Source of the DNA: Natronosalvus vescus
Lineage (GTDB): Archaea; Halobacteriota; Halobacteria; Halobacteriales; Natrialbaceae
Reading direction: 5' to 3'
Length of the DNA: 64,000 bases
Assembly: GCF_023973145.1 (NCBI RefSeq)
Contig: NZ_CP099546.1
Span: 1,674,001 to 1,738,000, forward strand
The notes under the pieces were generated by a model. The model saw only the letters and a program-made list of their open reading frames with translations, was not told the DNA's origin and did not search any database. A program made the translations under genes and the position numbers. Shown here one piece after another: positions 54,041-62,716 of the stretch (position 1 is the stretch's first letter; each line of letters starts with the position of its first letter).

Positions 54041-55009
54041 TCAGGGGAGCACCTGATTCTCGAGGTCGTCGTACCTGTCGGTCTCGAGAACCCGCTCGAC
54101 GTTCCCGGCCACGATATCGGCCAGTCGCTCGTAGTACTTCGGCGTGTGCCCCGAGTTGTGCGGGGTGATCTGGACGTTCTCGAACGTCCACAGCGGGTGA
54201 TCCTCGGGGAGCGGTTCCGGGTCGGTGACGTCGAGGGAGGCACCCCGGATCCCGTTCCGGCGTAGCGCGCCGACGAGGGCGTCGGTGTCGACGACCGGAC
54301 CCCGAGCGACGTTGATCAGTACCGTCTGGGGCGCCAGCGTGTTGAACGCGGCTTCGTCGATGAGGCCTCGAGTTTCCTCGGTGAGCGGACAGGCAAGGAC
54401 GAGGTAGTCGGTTCGGGAGAGCGCCTCGTGGAGGCTGTCCGCATCGAAGCCGAACACCTCGTCGACAGGGCCGTCCTTTTCGGGAGAGTATCGAACGCCC
54501 AGCGTCTCGACGCCGAAGGGCTCGAGTCGCTCACACACAGCCTGCCCGATGGCGCCAAGCCCGACGACCGTAACCGTCGAGCCCTGTAATTCGTGCGCCT
54601 GGTAGTGACGCCACTCGCGGCGGCGCTGCCGTCGCGCACCGACGTGGAATCGCCGCGTGAACGAGAGGATCGCCCCCAGGACGTGTTCGCTGATGTTCGG
54701 ACCGTGGACGCCCGAGGCGTTGGTCACCGACACGTTGCGCTCGGCCAGCGCCTCGAGCGGGAGGTGGCCGGTTCCGGCGTACGCGCAGGCGAACCATCGG
54801 AGGTCGTCGGCGTGCTCGAGGAGCGATTCGTCGATCGACATCCCGGTGACGATGGGTGCCTTCTGGATCAATTCGCGTTCGTCGGCTGGCGTCTCAGCGA
54901 CGTGGACGTCCACCGACGGCAATCGGGAGCGAAGCGCCTGTGCGTACTGTTCGATCGGTGTTCCGTGGGTTCCGCGCCGAAGCACGAGGATCGACGGATC
55001 CGGAGTCAT
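54041..55009 (-). CDS. D-2-hydroxyacid dehydrogenase
   Basis: A 322-residue NAD(P)-dependent dehydrogenase. The dinucleotide motif is VTVVGLGAIGQAVCERL (about residue 145). Catalytic Arg is in LINVARGPVVD, Glu in DVTDPEPLPEDHPLW, and His in ITPHNSGHTPKYYE. Haloarchaeal DdhA-like enzymes reduce 2-ketocarboxylic acids; the physiological substrate here is not known. It is monocistronic, in the same orientation as the enoyl-CoA hydratase gene located 85 bp upstream. Confidence 0.9.
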   Translation of the reverse strand: MTPDPSILVLRRGTHGTPIEQYAQALRSRLPSVDVHVAETPADERELIQKAPIVTGMSIDESLLEHADDLRWFACAYAGTGHLPLEALAERNVSVTNASGVHGPNISEHVLGAILSFTRRFHVGARRQRRREWRHYQAHELQGSTVTVVGLGAIGQAVCERLEPFGVETLGVRYSPEKDGPVDEVFGFDADSLHEALSRTDYLVLACPLTEETRGLIDEAAFNTLAPQTVLINVARGPVVDTDALVGALRRNGIRGASLDVTDPEPLPEDHPLWTFENVQITPHNSGHTPKYYERLADIVAGNVERVLETDRYDDLENQVLP

Positions 55010-55093
55010 ATCGTCTATCTCGGAGGGATTCCCCTTGAACGTGTGGCATCCGGTAGTCGCGTTTCCAGGTGGTAACGAGTGAGCCCAAATCGG

Positions 55094-55885
55094 TCACTCG
55101 CCGTGGAACGTCGGCGGCTCCTTCTCGAGGAATCCGCGCAAGCCGGCGGCGTAGTCGTCGGTGTCCGCCAACGAGACGATTCGCGACTGTTCCTCCTCGA
55201 GGTGTTCGTCCAATCTTCTCGTCGAGGACGTGGCGAACAGTTCCTTGATCTCGGCATACGCCTTCGTCGGCCCGCTGGCTAAGTCGGCCGCGAGGCGCTC
55301 GAGGCGCTCGTCGAACGAGTCGGCCGACACGGATTCGGTAGCGAGTCCCATTTCGACGGCTGCCTCGGCGTCGATCGGCTCGTCGAGAAACGCGATTCGT
55401 TGGGCCGTTCGACGCCCGACGAGGCGTGGGAGCAGCCACGTCGCGCCACCGTCGCCGGAGAGACCGATCTTCGGATAGGCGTACTCGAACCGGGCGTCTT
55501 CGGCGGCCAGGACGACGTCACCGGCGAGCGACAGTCCTAGTCCGCCGCCGGCAACGACGCCGTTGATGCCCGTAATAACCGGTTTCGGTGCGGACACGAG
55601 CGTCGAGACGGCGTCGTGAAGCGGGGTTGCGATGCCCTCGAGCCGTTCGCTATCGCTCGGGTCACCCTCGAACGTCGAGAGGTCGGCGCCAGTGTTGAAC
55701 ACGGCACCAGTGCCCGTCAGGACGATACAGCGAACGTCGTCGTCGGCCGCTTCCGCCTCGAGCGTTTCGGCGAGGGTGGTCGCCATCGTTTCGTCCATAG
55801 CGTTGTGTCGTTCGGCTCGATCCATGACGACTCGTGCGATGGCGTCGTCCCGTTCGACCCGGATCGTCTCCTCCGTACCAGACAT
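55094..55885 (-). CDS. Enoyl-CoA hydratase/isomerase family protein
   Basis: A 263-residue crotonase. The start at 55885 (MSGTEETIRVERDDAIARVVMDR) was chosen over an ORF 28 codons longer. It shows AERHNAMDE, the oxyanion-hole segment VFNTGADLSTFEG (the usual AFCAGADL position), and GINGVVAGGGLGLSLAGDVVLA. The downstream helix contains PKIGLSGDGGATWLLPRLVG. The canonical first catalytic Glu of true hydratases may be absent from GLSGDGGATW, so isomerase or another crotonase activity is possible. It acts on acyl-CoA thioesters. Confidence 0.88.
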   Translation of the reverse strand: MSGTEETIRVERDDAIARVVMDRAERHNAMDETMATTLAETLEAEAADDDVRCIVLTGTGAVFNTGADLSTFEGDPSDSERLEGIATPLHDAVSTLVSAPKPVITGINGVVAGGGLGLSLAGDVVLAAEDARFEYAYPKIGLSGDGGATWLLPRLVGRRTAQRIAFLDEPIDAEAAVEMGLATESVSADSFDERLERLAADLASGPTKAYAEIKELFATSSTRRLDEHLEEEQSRIVSLADTDDYAAGLRGFLEKEPPTFHGE

Positions 55886-55970
55886 ACGTGACTCGAGGCT
55901 CGTAGGTGAGAAAAAACCGATCGATTCGGTTCGACAGAGGCGGTGAGAATCGTTTGGAGCCGCCTCCAAA

Positions 55971-57485
55971 TTAGTCGGCGGCGACCGTCTCGGGCCGGTA
56001 CGCCCGACTGACGACCTTCCACCGCCCAGTAGAGAATCGATAGCAGGTGACCGCGGCAGGGACGAGCGTTTCGACCACTAACGCCGCATAGAGGGCTGCG
56101 ATCCCGAGTGCCGGAATCGTGACGAGACCGGGGATCTCGAGGGCCGTCGTCCCGAGGTAAGCGATCGGGAGCGTGAATCCGTAGAGTCCGAGTACCCGTC
56201 CGTAGAACGGCCATCGCGTATCGCCGCTGGCGGTCAGCGGCCCGGAGGCAGCGCCGTTGAGACCGTTGAAGATCACGCTCGCCGCCGCAACCTGGATCAT
56301 CACGGTGGTCAGCGAGAGCGAGTCGCCCGGTTCGACGAACACCGCTGCGATCGGTTCCGCGAAGATGCCGACCACGACGGCGATCACGAGGTAGATCGCG
56401 ATCGTGGTTCGGAGAATGTCCCGTCCGTAGGCGTTCGCCTCGAACTCGTCGCCCTTTCCGAGTTCTTGGCCGACGAGGCTCGAGGAAGCCAGACTGAGAC
56501 CCCAGCTCGGTGTGTCCATCAGGCCACGAACCCGCTGAGCGATGATGTACGCGGCGACGACTTCGGGGCCGAAGACGGTGATGATGGCGAGGATTGGGAA
56601 CTGTGCCGTCGACCAGGTCAGGTTGGTCAACACGATCGGCGTCGAAATGTGGACGAGATCCTCGATTAGTCCCCGATCGACGTACGGCCCGTTGAGGGAC
56701 ACAGTGACCGGGAACCGGCCGACGAAGGGGACGACACCGCCCAGGAAGCCGTAGACGAACAGGCCGGTGACGAAGACGTTCGCCAGCACCGAGCCGAGCG
56801 CCGCACCGGTGACGCCAAGGCCGAGGCCAAAGATGAAGATCGCATTCAGCACGATGTTCGCAATCGCACCGCTTCCGCGGACGACCATCGCCGCGTAGGC
56901 GTCGTCGGCCCCGACGAGCGTTCTGCTGCCGATGAGATTTATCCCGATGAAGATCGTCCCGACGCTCATCACCTGCAGGTAGGTCGTGGCGTGGCCGGCC
57001 ATCGCCGCATTGTTGGTGACCAACCCGATGAGTTCCGCCGGGTACAGGAAGAAGACGATCGTCAGCGGGAGCGTTACCGCGACCGTCACCCAGACGCTCT
57101 GTTTGACGACGAGATCCAGTTCGTCGTAGCGCTCGGCACCGAAGCGCTGGGAGACCAGTGCGATCGTTCCACCTGCGATACCGCCACCGAGGGTACCCGC
57201 GAGGAACGCGAACGGCGTCGCCAGCCCGATCCCGGCGACGGCGCTCGATCCAAGGACGGCGCCGACCATCGCCAGGTCGGCCACAGATTTCGACATTCGG
57301 GCGATGCCGGTGACGATTCGTGGCCAGGCGAGATCCGTCGTCCGATCGACCCGGTGGCGGTCGACGTAGCCGGCCCTCGCGAGGGCCATGCCGACGTACC
57401 AGAGGGCTGCACGGACGGGGTTCCGGAGAATCGTAAGGCTGTGGCGACGGAGGGCGAATAACAGGGTAAAGAGGGCGTGACGCAT
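55971..57485 (-). CDS. MATE family efflux transporter
   Basis: A 504-residue protein with about twelve membrane helices in two halves. The first half contains AVLGSSAVAGIGLATPFAFLAGTLGGGIAGGTIALVSQRFGA, and the second repeats with FGPEVVAAYIIAQRVRGLMDTPSWGLSLASSSLVGQELGKGDE. These are typical MATE segments. It exports organic cations using Na+ or H+ gradients. The first ~50 residues include a basic stretch before the first helix. The gene is isolated. Confidence 0.9.
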   Translation of the reverse strand: MRHALFTLLFALRRHSLTILRNPVRAALWYVGMALARAGYVDRHRVDRTTDLAWPRIVTGIARMSKSVADLAMVGAVLGSSAVAGIGLATPFAFLAGTLGGGIAGGTIALVSQRFGAERYDELDLVVKQSVWVTVAVTLPLTIVFFLYPAELIGLVTNNAAMAGHATTYLQVMSVGTIFIGINLIGSRTLVGADDAYAAMVVRGSGAIANIVLNAIFIFGLGLGVTGAALGSVLANVFVTGLFVYGFLGGVVPFVGRFPVTVSLNGPYVDRGLIEDLVHISTPIVLTNLTWSTAQFPILAIITVFGPEVVAAYIIAQRVRGLMDTPSWGLSLASSSLVGQELGKGDEFEANAYGRDILRTTIAIYLVIAVVVGIFAEPIAAVFVEPGDSLSLTTVMIQVAAASVIFNGLNGAASGPLTASGDTRWPFYGRVLGLYGFTLPIAYLGTTALEIPGLVTIPALGIAALYAALVVETLVPAAVTCYRFSTGRWKVVSRAYRPETVAAD

Positions 57486-57812
57486 GCGGGGCTCGATTGT
57501 TTCGTTTCGTAATGGATGTCGAGCCCACGGATAGCCATTTCGATTCGAAACACCATCGCGGTGCGGTAGCTGGTTCCATGCTCACTGTCCACGCATTTCT
57601 CCACGCAATTGCTCGTCGGAAATGCGGTGCGGATGGCAGTGCCGTTCCTCGCGAGATTGTTCGCGTTGCTCGTCGTCTATTTCGTGAGAAAACGGTGGAT
57701 GGGATTTGAACCACGGTCGGACGTGCTCGCTCGCTTCGCTCGCTATGCGCGACCTCCCTGATTCAAATCCCACGAACCTCGCTATCGCTCACGGGATTGT
57801 TCGCGACAATAA
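57486..57812. other. 327-bp intergenic region with T-arm-like repeats
   Basis: This is the region between the start of the MATE gene and the 3' end of tRNA-Ser. It contains no gene. At 57697-57712 a copy of the tRNA-Ser T-arm sequence (GGATGGGATTTGAACC) occurs, and an inverted partner TTCAAATCCCA lies at 57762-57772. A small hairpin (ATTGT-TCGCG-ACAAT, 57796-57810) sits immediately past the tRNA 3' end. Confidence 0.6.
57700..57772. repeat. Inverted repeat of tRNA T-arm sequence
   Basis: TGGGATTTGAA (57700-57710) and TTCAAATCCCA (57762-57772) are a perfect 11-bp inverted pair around a 51-bp GC-rich spacer. The left copy extends to a 16-bp match with the T-arm of the adjacent tRNA-Ser gene (GGATGGGATTTGAACC). 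This could be a remnant of a tRNA-targeted integration or of a decayed tRNA gene. Confidence 0.65.
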
Positions 57813-57894
57813 CGGTGAGGATGGGATTTGAACCCATGAGGCTTGCGCCACCTGCTTTCAAGGCAGGCGCGTTAGGCCGCTCTGCCACCTCACC
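57813..57894 (-). tRNA. tRNA-Ser (anticodon UGA)
   Basis: The minus strand folds into a class II tRNA of 82 nt. The 7-bp acceptor is GGTGAGG/CCTCACC with discriminator G. The D-arm is GCAGAGCGGCCTAACGC and the anticodon stem CCTGC/GCAGG surrounds loop CTTGAAA (anticodon TGA, reads UCA). A long variable arm follows (TGGCGCAAGCCTCA), and the T-arm is GGGTTCAAATCCC. CCA is not encoded. The long variable arm and discriminator G both fit serine. Confidence 0.93.
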
Positions 57895-57971
57895 TCGAGT
57901 CACCCTTTTCGACGGACTCAAAAAGCGTTGTCGGTCTCGAGCAGTCACTGAGTGAAGTGAGTCGACCGATC

Positions 57972-58685
57972 TCAAAGCCCGCGATCTTCGATCACGGACG
58001 CCGTCGCCACCGGAATTGCTCGTCCAGCGATCCGTCGCGCTTCGATCTCCGCGCAGGTTCCAGCCAGCCCTTGTTCCTCCGCTACCGTCGGCACTCGAGG
58101 CGCGAACCCGATTCCCAGATCGGCTTCGTCCGCCCTCATCGCCAGTGTCGACACTGCTGGCTCGGCGAACGCGTCAGTGAAATCGATCGGTTCGGAAAAC
58201 GCCGCCAGGTAGATCCCACCACCATGAGAGGGGCCGAGGACGACCTCGTTCCGCCGAAGTGCCATTGCCACTCCATCGATTTGCGTCCGTCCAACGAGCG
58301 CTGCCGTTGGCTCGAGAATCCCGACACTCTGGGCGTCCTCGCGTTCGAGCAGGTGGGTCACGGTGTTGCCCATCCGAGCGGTGTAACTCGAGCCGACCTG
58401 GCGTTCGAACCGCACCTCGTCCGTTCCCTCGAGAGCGTCGGCGACGATCCCGCGAACGGTCGCCTCGGGGTCGTCGATGGCACCTGCGACGTCGTCGGAA
58501 AGCGACTCCTCGTCTCGATAGTTGATCAGGAGGTCGCCGCCGCTCGAGTCGACGGCCCTCGCGACGTCAGCGACCATCGCACGGTACAGCGCCGTGGCGT
58601 CGGCAGCCGACACCGAGGGGTGCTCGAGGAGGTCGGCCGGAACCAGTGCTTCGTGTGGCGGGTCGACGGGCACGACGACGATCAT
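57972..58685 (-). CDS. Nucleotidyltransferase-like (DUF2064-type) protein
   Basis: A 237-residue protein. The start at 58685 (MIVVVPVDPPHEALVPADLLE) was preferred over an ORF 11 codons longer. An N-terminal Rossmann-like strand leads into ALYRAMVADVARAVDSSGGDLLINYRDE. A later GPSHGGGIYLAAF has the look of the glycosyltransferase/nucleotidyltransferase fold of CofC or DUF2064 proteins, where a ...GGxYLIG... segment is common. A role in cofactor or glycan nucleotide transfer is inference. The final part (IEARRIAGRAIPVATASVIED) is helical. Confidence 0.6.
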   Translation of the reverse strand: MIVVVPVDPPHEALVPADLLEHPSVSAADATALYRAMVADVARAVDSSGGDLLINYRDEESLSDDVAGAIDDPEATVRGIVADALEGTDEVRFERQVGSSYTARMGNTVTHLLEREDAQSVGILEPTAALVGRTQIDGVAMALRRNEVVLGPSHGGGIYLAAFSEPIDFTDAFAEPAVSTLAMRADEADLGIGFAPRVPTVAEEQGLAGTCAEIEARRIAGRAIPVATASVIEDRGL

Positions 58686-58810
58686 GTCGCTCGAAGCTCC
58701 GTCCGGACGGGACTTCAACGCGTCGAACGTCGAACCGGTTAGCGCTCACAGCACTCTGCAACGGCTTCGAGACACGTACAATTATACCTCGAGCGGCCGT
58801 CCTGTCGGGT

Positions 58811-59026
58811 ATGAATCGGTTTGTATCCGGTCTGGGAACGGTCGTCGTGGTCGCCGCGCTCGTCGTTGCGGGCCTGTGGGGGGTGATCGACACCTACATC
58901 GTCGAGTCGACGACGACGTACATGCTCCCGACGCTCGGAACGCTCGCCGTGGCGTTCGGGTTCGTCTTCGTCCTGTTCGTTCTCGGTGCAAAATCCGATC
59001 GGTGGATTCGAAGCCCGTACTGGTAA
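58811..59026 (+). CDS. Small two-helix membrane protein, unrecognised
   Basis: A 71-residue protein from ATG 58811 (MNRFVSGLGTVVVVAALVVAG). Two hydrophobic helices (about 7-27 and 39-60) are joined by a short polar loop (TYIVESTTTYM). It ends with a conserved-looking basic/aromatic tail (KSDRWIRSPYW). An AATTATACC stretch about 30-40 bp upstream may be the promoter. The function is unknown. It is divergent from the nucleotidyltransferase-like gene. Confidence 0.6.
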   Translation: MNRFVSGLGTVVVVAALVVAGLWGVIDTYIVESTTTYMLPTLGTLAVAFGFVFVLFVLGAKSDRWIRSPYW

Positions 59027-59113
59027 CCGAGGGAAAAACGGCGGTCAACGTTACCGAGGGTGAAACAGCGGTCAACGTTACCGAAAGAAAAACGTCGATC
59101 GGCGTTACCGACC
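59023..59113. repeat. 27-bp tandem repeats, about 3.3 copies
   Basis: Units start at 59023, 59050, 59077 and 59104 with the frame GTTACCGA-n-GAAA-ACGGCGGTCAAC. Units 1 and 2 are nearly identical and unit 3 is degenerate. The period of exactly nine codons and the location between the small membrane protein gene and the 3' end of the UDG gene suggest slippage. The fourth, partial unit reaches into the UDG stop region. Confidence 0.85.
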
Positions 59114-59737
59114 CTGTCGTCCTTTCGTCTGGCGATAATCGGACGCCATCAGATCGACGAAGTGTTCGAGCCACGCCTGCGTCTGTTCGTCGGTTTGCTC
59201 CTCTGGCTCGAGCATCGGGACGAGTTCGAAGCCACGGCCGCGAATGGTCGTCGCGTGGGCGGCCTCTATTTCGAAGTCGGACGCTGGCCGGGTCGTGTAC
59301 TCGGTCGCGATCGCCTCGAGTGCACGCTCGCCGACGGGGATGAGAATCTCGGGGTTGACCATCCGAATCTCTGCGTTGAGGTAGGGTTCGCAGGTATCGA
59401 TCTCCTCGTCCGTTGGCGGTCGTTCGGGATCGCGACAGCGGGTGAGGGTCGTCAGATAGACGTTGACGACCTCGGGTGACGCGGGGTCACTGTCAGTTTT
59501 CGATAGGCCTAGACGCTCGAGCATCCGGTACAGTCCGTCTCGCCCATCCTCGGTGGCGAACGGGATACCCATCTCGTCCGCCTCGGCCGAAGGACGCTCA
59601 CCGACGAACAGGAAATCGGCGGCGACGTCGCCGTAGCCGTGAACGACCTGCGTCCGGGGTTCACAGAGTTCCGGACAGTTCGTACACGCTTCGTCCATGC
59701 CGAACGGGTTCGCCCTCGAGCGTTGATTCGCGTCCAC
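59105..59737 (-). CDS. Uracil-DNA glycosylase (family 4/5-like, Fe-S type)
   Basis: A 210-residue protein. Iron-sulphur ligands begin with CTNCPELC near residue 18, with more cysteines in TRCRDPERPP and IDTCEPYL. The glycosylase motif is FLFVGERPSAEADEMGIPF, where standard UDG-4 has GEAPG. The C-terminus is short, without a clear HPS motif. The enzyme would remove uracil from DNA. The altered first motif (ERPSA) is typical of a haloarchaeal subgroup, so catalysis should be tested. A tandem-repeat array abuts its stop codon. Confidence 0.85.
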   Translation of the reverse strand: MDANQRSRANPFGMDEACTNCPELCEPRTQVVHGYGDVAADFLFVGERPSAEADEMGIPFATEDGRDGLYRMLERLGLSKTDSDPASPEVVNVYLTTLTRCRDPERPPTDEEIDTCEPYLNAEIRMVNPEILIPVGERALEAIATEYTTRPASDFEIEAAHATTIRGRGFELVPMLEPEEQTDEQTQAWLEHFVDLMASDYRQTKGRQGR

Positions 59738-59857
59738 ACGCCCACGTGGGTCGGCGAGTACAAAAACGACGCGCCTCGAGTCGTTCGGGACGGCCGTCTC
59801 GCGGTATCGACCTGCCGAATGCTACCATCTAAATCCACTGCAACCGCAATTGGGACG

Positions 59858-60073
59858 CTACCGCCCCAACCCGCCGCGTTCGGTGACCTCGAGGATGAAC
59901 TTGACGTTTCGAACGATCTCCTCGGGGGAGGTGTCCTCGGCCTCGTCGTAGAGGTCGCTCGTCCGGTAGAGGATGTTCGAAAGTTGTTTGCTCTCGCTCG
60001 AGTCGCCGCGAACGTCGTCAGCGACCTCGCGAAGGAAGGCGACCCGTTCGGGGTCAGGATCGAACTCGCTCAT
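59858..60073 (-). CDS. 71-residue helical protein co-encoded with Mrp
   Basis: The protein starts MSEFDPDPERVAFLREVADDV and continues with helices RGDSSESKQLSNILYRTSDLYDEA and EEIVRNVKFILEVTERGG. It begins four bases after the stop of the Mrp ATPase gene on the same strand, so the two are surely co-transcribed. I do not recognise a named family, but such small all-helical proteins are often conserved next to Mrp in haloarchaea (recollection, unverified). A role related to Fe-S delivery is inference. Confidence 0.7.
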   Translation of the reverse strand: MSEFDPDPERVAFLREVADDVRGDSSESKQLSNILYRTSDLYDEAEDTSPEEIVRNVKFILEVTERGGLGR

Positions 60074-60076
60074 GGA

Positions 60077-61171
60077 TCAGTGGGCACTCGAGTCGGACGG
60101 TGGCGTTCGATCCTGCACCGATTCGGAGACCGCTCGACGGTGGACGATGCCGGTGTTGTTCGCGACGGCCGCGGTCAGCTCGCGGAACGCCTCGCCGGTC
60201 TCGTTCTCGTCGTCGAGCACCGTCGGTCGCCCCTCGTCGCCGCCTTCTCTCACTCGCGGATCGAGTGGAATCGACCCCAGGAACGGCAGGTCGTGGGAGT
60301 CCGCAAACGCAGATCCACCGCCGGCCCCGAAGATGTCGTGTTCGCCACCACAGTCCGGACAGACGAACGTGGCCATGTTCTCGGCGATACCCAGGACGAC
60401 GGTGTCGTGGCGGGCGAACATCTGGAGCCCCTTCCGCGCGTCGTCGAGCGCGACGTCCTGTGGGGTCGTGACGATGACCGACCCCGTCACTGGCATGGTC
60501 TGGAGCATGGTCAACTGGGTGTCGCCGGTTCCCGGCGGGAGGTCGACCACGAGGTAATCCAGGTGCCCCCACTCGACGTCCTCGGTCAGTTGGGTGATCA
60601 CCTTGTGAACCATCGGGCCGCGCCAGATCACCGGGTCGTCCTCCCCGAGGAGGAACGCCATGCTCATGAGCTTCACGCCGTACTTCTCCGGCGGAATCAA
60701 CGTCTCGTCTTCGGTCGCCATCGGTGGTTCGTCGGCGTCGACCATCCGGGGGACGTTCGGGCCGTAGATGTCGGCGTCGAACAGTCCGACGCGTGCGCCA
60801 CGCTGAGAGAGCCCCGCGGCGAGGTTGACCGCGACGGTCGACTTCCCGACGCCGCCCTTCCCGGAGGCGACGGCGATGACGTTCTTGACGTTCGGGAGCA
60901 CTGCGTCCTCGCTCGAGTCGTCCCGACCGGGAATGCTCGCCGAGAGGTCGGGGTCGATCCCATCTTCGGCGAAGGCATCCCGTACGGCTCCGGCAATCCC
61001 CGTCTCGGTCGGCGAGTACGGCGCCCCGAGCGCGAGATCGATGGCGACGTCCCCATCGGCGTCGATCGTGATCTCGTTCACGAGCCCGAGCGAGACGATG
61101 TCTTCCCCCAGTTCCGGATCCTCGACGGTTCGCAGGCGGTCGCGAACGGCGGCTTCGTCCATGTCTCCCAC
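60077..61171 (-). CDS. apbC: Mrp/NBP35 (ApbC) iron-sulphur carrier ATPase
   Basis: A 364-residue protein. An N-terminal DUF59/MIP18-like domain (RLRTVEDPELGEDIVSLGLVNEI, about 8-80) precedes the P-loop ATPase. The deviant Walker A is ASGKGGVGKSTVAVNLA, then LFDADIYGPNVPRM. The cluster-binding CxxC lies in FVCPDCGGEHDIF. Such proteins hold and transfer [4Fe-4S] clusters to apo-enzymes. No signal or membrane segment is present. The small gene downstream is four bases away. Confidence 0.94.
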   Translation of the reverse strand: MGDMDEAAVRDRLRTVEDPELGEDIVSLGLVNEITIDADGDVAIDLALGAPYSPTETGIAGAVRDAFAEDGIDPDLSASIPGRDDSSEDAVLPNVKNVIAVASGKGGVGKSTVAVNLAAGLSQRGARVGLFDADIYGPNVPRMVDADEPPMATEDETLIPPEKYGVKLMSMAFLLGEDDPVIWRGPMVHKVITQLTEDVEWGHLDYLVVDLPPGTGDTQLTMLQTMPVTGSVIVTTPQDVALDDARKGLQMFARHDTVVLGIAENMATFVCPDCGGEHDIFGAGGGSAFADSHDLPFLGSIPLDPRVREGGDEGRPTVLDDENETGEAFRELTAAVANNTGIVHRRAVSESVQDRTPPSDSSAH

Positions 61172-61265
61172 TGGATTCCCGCGGTCGAAAAGCGTTGTGT
61201 TCGGGTATCACGGGAGTCGTCGCTGGCTTGGCTGACCGAGACGCGTCCGGATCACTCGAGCCGAC

Positions 61266-61595
61266 TCAGGATCGAAAATCGAATCGCGGGCCACCGTATG
61301 TTGGCGGATCGGGCTCGAGTTCGACACCGCGCTCGAAGCGAACGAAATTGAGGTAAAACGGACGGCCACAGCCGTCGGTCGGGTTCCCGTCGCGGTCGGT
61401 CACTGAGACGTTCTCCCCGCAGACGAACGCGATACCGTCGGCCGCTTCTCGCTCCGCGAAGGGGGCGTCCTGCCTCGCGTACTTCCACCCCGCCTGACGC
61501 GTCATCGTCACCGACCGGTCGGCGAGATCCGGCGGACGCTCGAGACTCACGACGGCGTCGCAGTGGGGGCAGGTGTATCGAACGGTGATGGTCAT
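61266..61595 (-). CDS. Small zinc-ribbon protein
   Basis: A 109-residue protein. The start at 61595 (MTITVRYTCPHCDAVVSLERP) was chosen because the longer frame upstream is antisense to the eIF2B-like gene. An N-terminal CPHC knuckle is followed by two later cysteines (FVCGE and DGCGRPFYL), which could complete a zinc site. The middle is DRSVTMTRQAGWKYA. It is divergent from the eIF2B-like gene with 129 bp between the starts. The family has no known function. Confidence 0.7.
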   Translation of the reverse strand: MTITVRYTCPHCDAVVSLERPPDLADRSVTMTRQAGWKYARQDAPFAEREAADGIAFVCGENVSVTDRDGNPTDGCGRPFYLNFVRFERGVELEPDPPTYGGPRFDFRS

Positions 61596-61724
61596 AACCG
61601 TTTTAGAGCCGAGACGGGCAAAACGTGTGTGGTTCCGGACGGATGGAACGCAGAAGTAACGCGTACTCGAGTACGGAACCGCCCACCCGGAACACCTTTT
61701 GCACTGACGGGAGTCCGTTCGAGT

Positions 61725-62576
61725 ATGATTGACGAGACGGCCGAGGAGATCAAGGAGATGCAGACACACAGTTCCTCTGTCGTGGCTATCAAGGCGACAC
61801 GGGCACTCTCCGACCTGCTCGAGCGGGAGTTCGCGACTGCCGAGGAATACGTCCGTGCGCTCGACCGGAACGCGACGGTACTCAGACGGGCCAACCCCTC
61901 TCACGCCTCGCTCCAGAACGCCGTCCGGGAGGTCGTCCACCAGGTCGAAGACGCCGACCCGGCGAGCGTCGATGAAGCGAAAACGCTCACGGAGACGGCG
62001 ATCGAGGACGTCGTCGCCCGGGTCGAATCAGGTAAACAGCGAGCGGCCGAGAACGCCGTGGAGTACCTCTCCGACGGGGAGACGATTCTGACACACGACT
62101 ACTCCTCGACCGTCATCGAGTCACTCGAACTCGCGAGCGAACGGGGAATGCACTTCGACGTGTACGTCACGGAGGCCCGGCCGCGATACATCGGCCGAAA
62201 GACGGCCCGTCGGCTCGCCCCGCTCGAGGGAATCGACGTGACGTTGATCACCGACAGTGCTCACGGTCACTACCTTCGGGACTGTACACGGGTGCTCCTC
62301 GGCATGGACTGCATCGTCGACGACCAGTTGTACAACCGCGTCGGAACGTTCCCCATCGCGTCGACGGCGTCACGGCTCGAGGTGCCCGTTACCGTCCTCG
62401 GCTCCGCGGCAAAGATCGTGACCGAAGGGTTCGTTTTCGAAAACGAGTACCGGTCGTCCGCTGAAGTCATGGCCGAACCCGCGGACGGCTTCGCGATCGA
62501 GAACCCCGCTTACGACGCGACACCGGTCGAGTTGCTCGAGAGCGTGATCACGGACGAAGGCCGAACGACGTTCTGA
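61725..62576 (+). CDS. eIF2B alpha/beta/delta-like family protein (ribose-1,5-bisphosphate isomerase type)
   Basis: A 283-residue protein. ATG 61725 ([21 protein letters not shown]) is the family start. The N-terminal helical domain ([18 protein letters not shown]) leads to a Rossmann-like half. That half has [36 protein letters not shown], and [23 protein letters not shown]. Archaeal members are either regulators or isomerases of ribose-1,5-bisphosphate in nucleoside degradation; the sequence alone does not decide. It is not adjacent to AMP phosphorylase or RuBisCO genes in this window. Confidence 0.85.
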   Translation: MIDETAEEIKEMQTHSSSVVAIKATRALSDLLEREFATAEEYVRALDRNATVLRRANPSHASLQNAVREVVHQVEDADPASVDEAKTLTETAIEDVVARVESGKQRAAENAVEYLSDGETILTHDYSSTVIESLELASERGMHFDVYVTEARPRYIGRKTARRLAPLEGIDVTLITDSAHGHYLRDCTRVLLGMDCIVDDQLYNRVGTFPIASTASRLEVPVTVLGSAAKIVTEGFVFENEYRSSAEVMAEPADGFAIENPAYDATPVELLESVITDEGRTTF

Positions 62577-62716
62577 GCGGCTGCGACACGTTTTCTCCAA
62601 TCTCCCGAGCGGACTGTTCGATCCTCGAGTTAGTTTGCGCGTCGATTCAGGGAACGGCGGCAAGCGCCAGAATGGAGAGATTCAAGGGGCCGGCGCGTGC
62701 CATCACGAACGGAGAG

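Noticed and set aside
57697-57772. Possible second tRNA gene or tRNA fragment
   Set aside because: Only a T-arm-like segment is present; no acceptor, D or anticodon stem can be folded.
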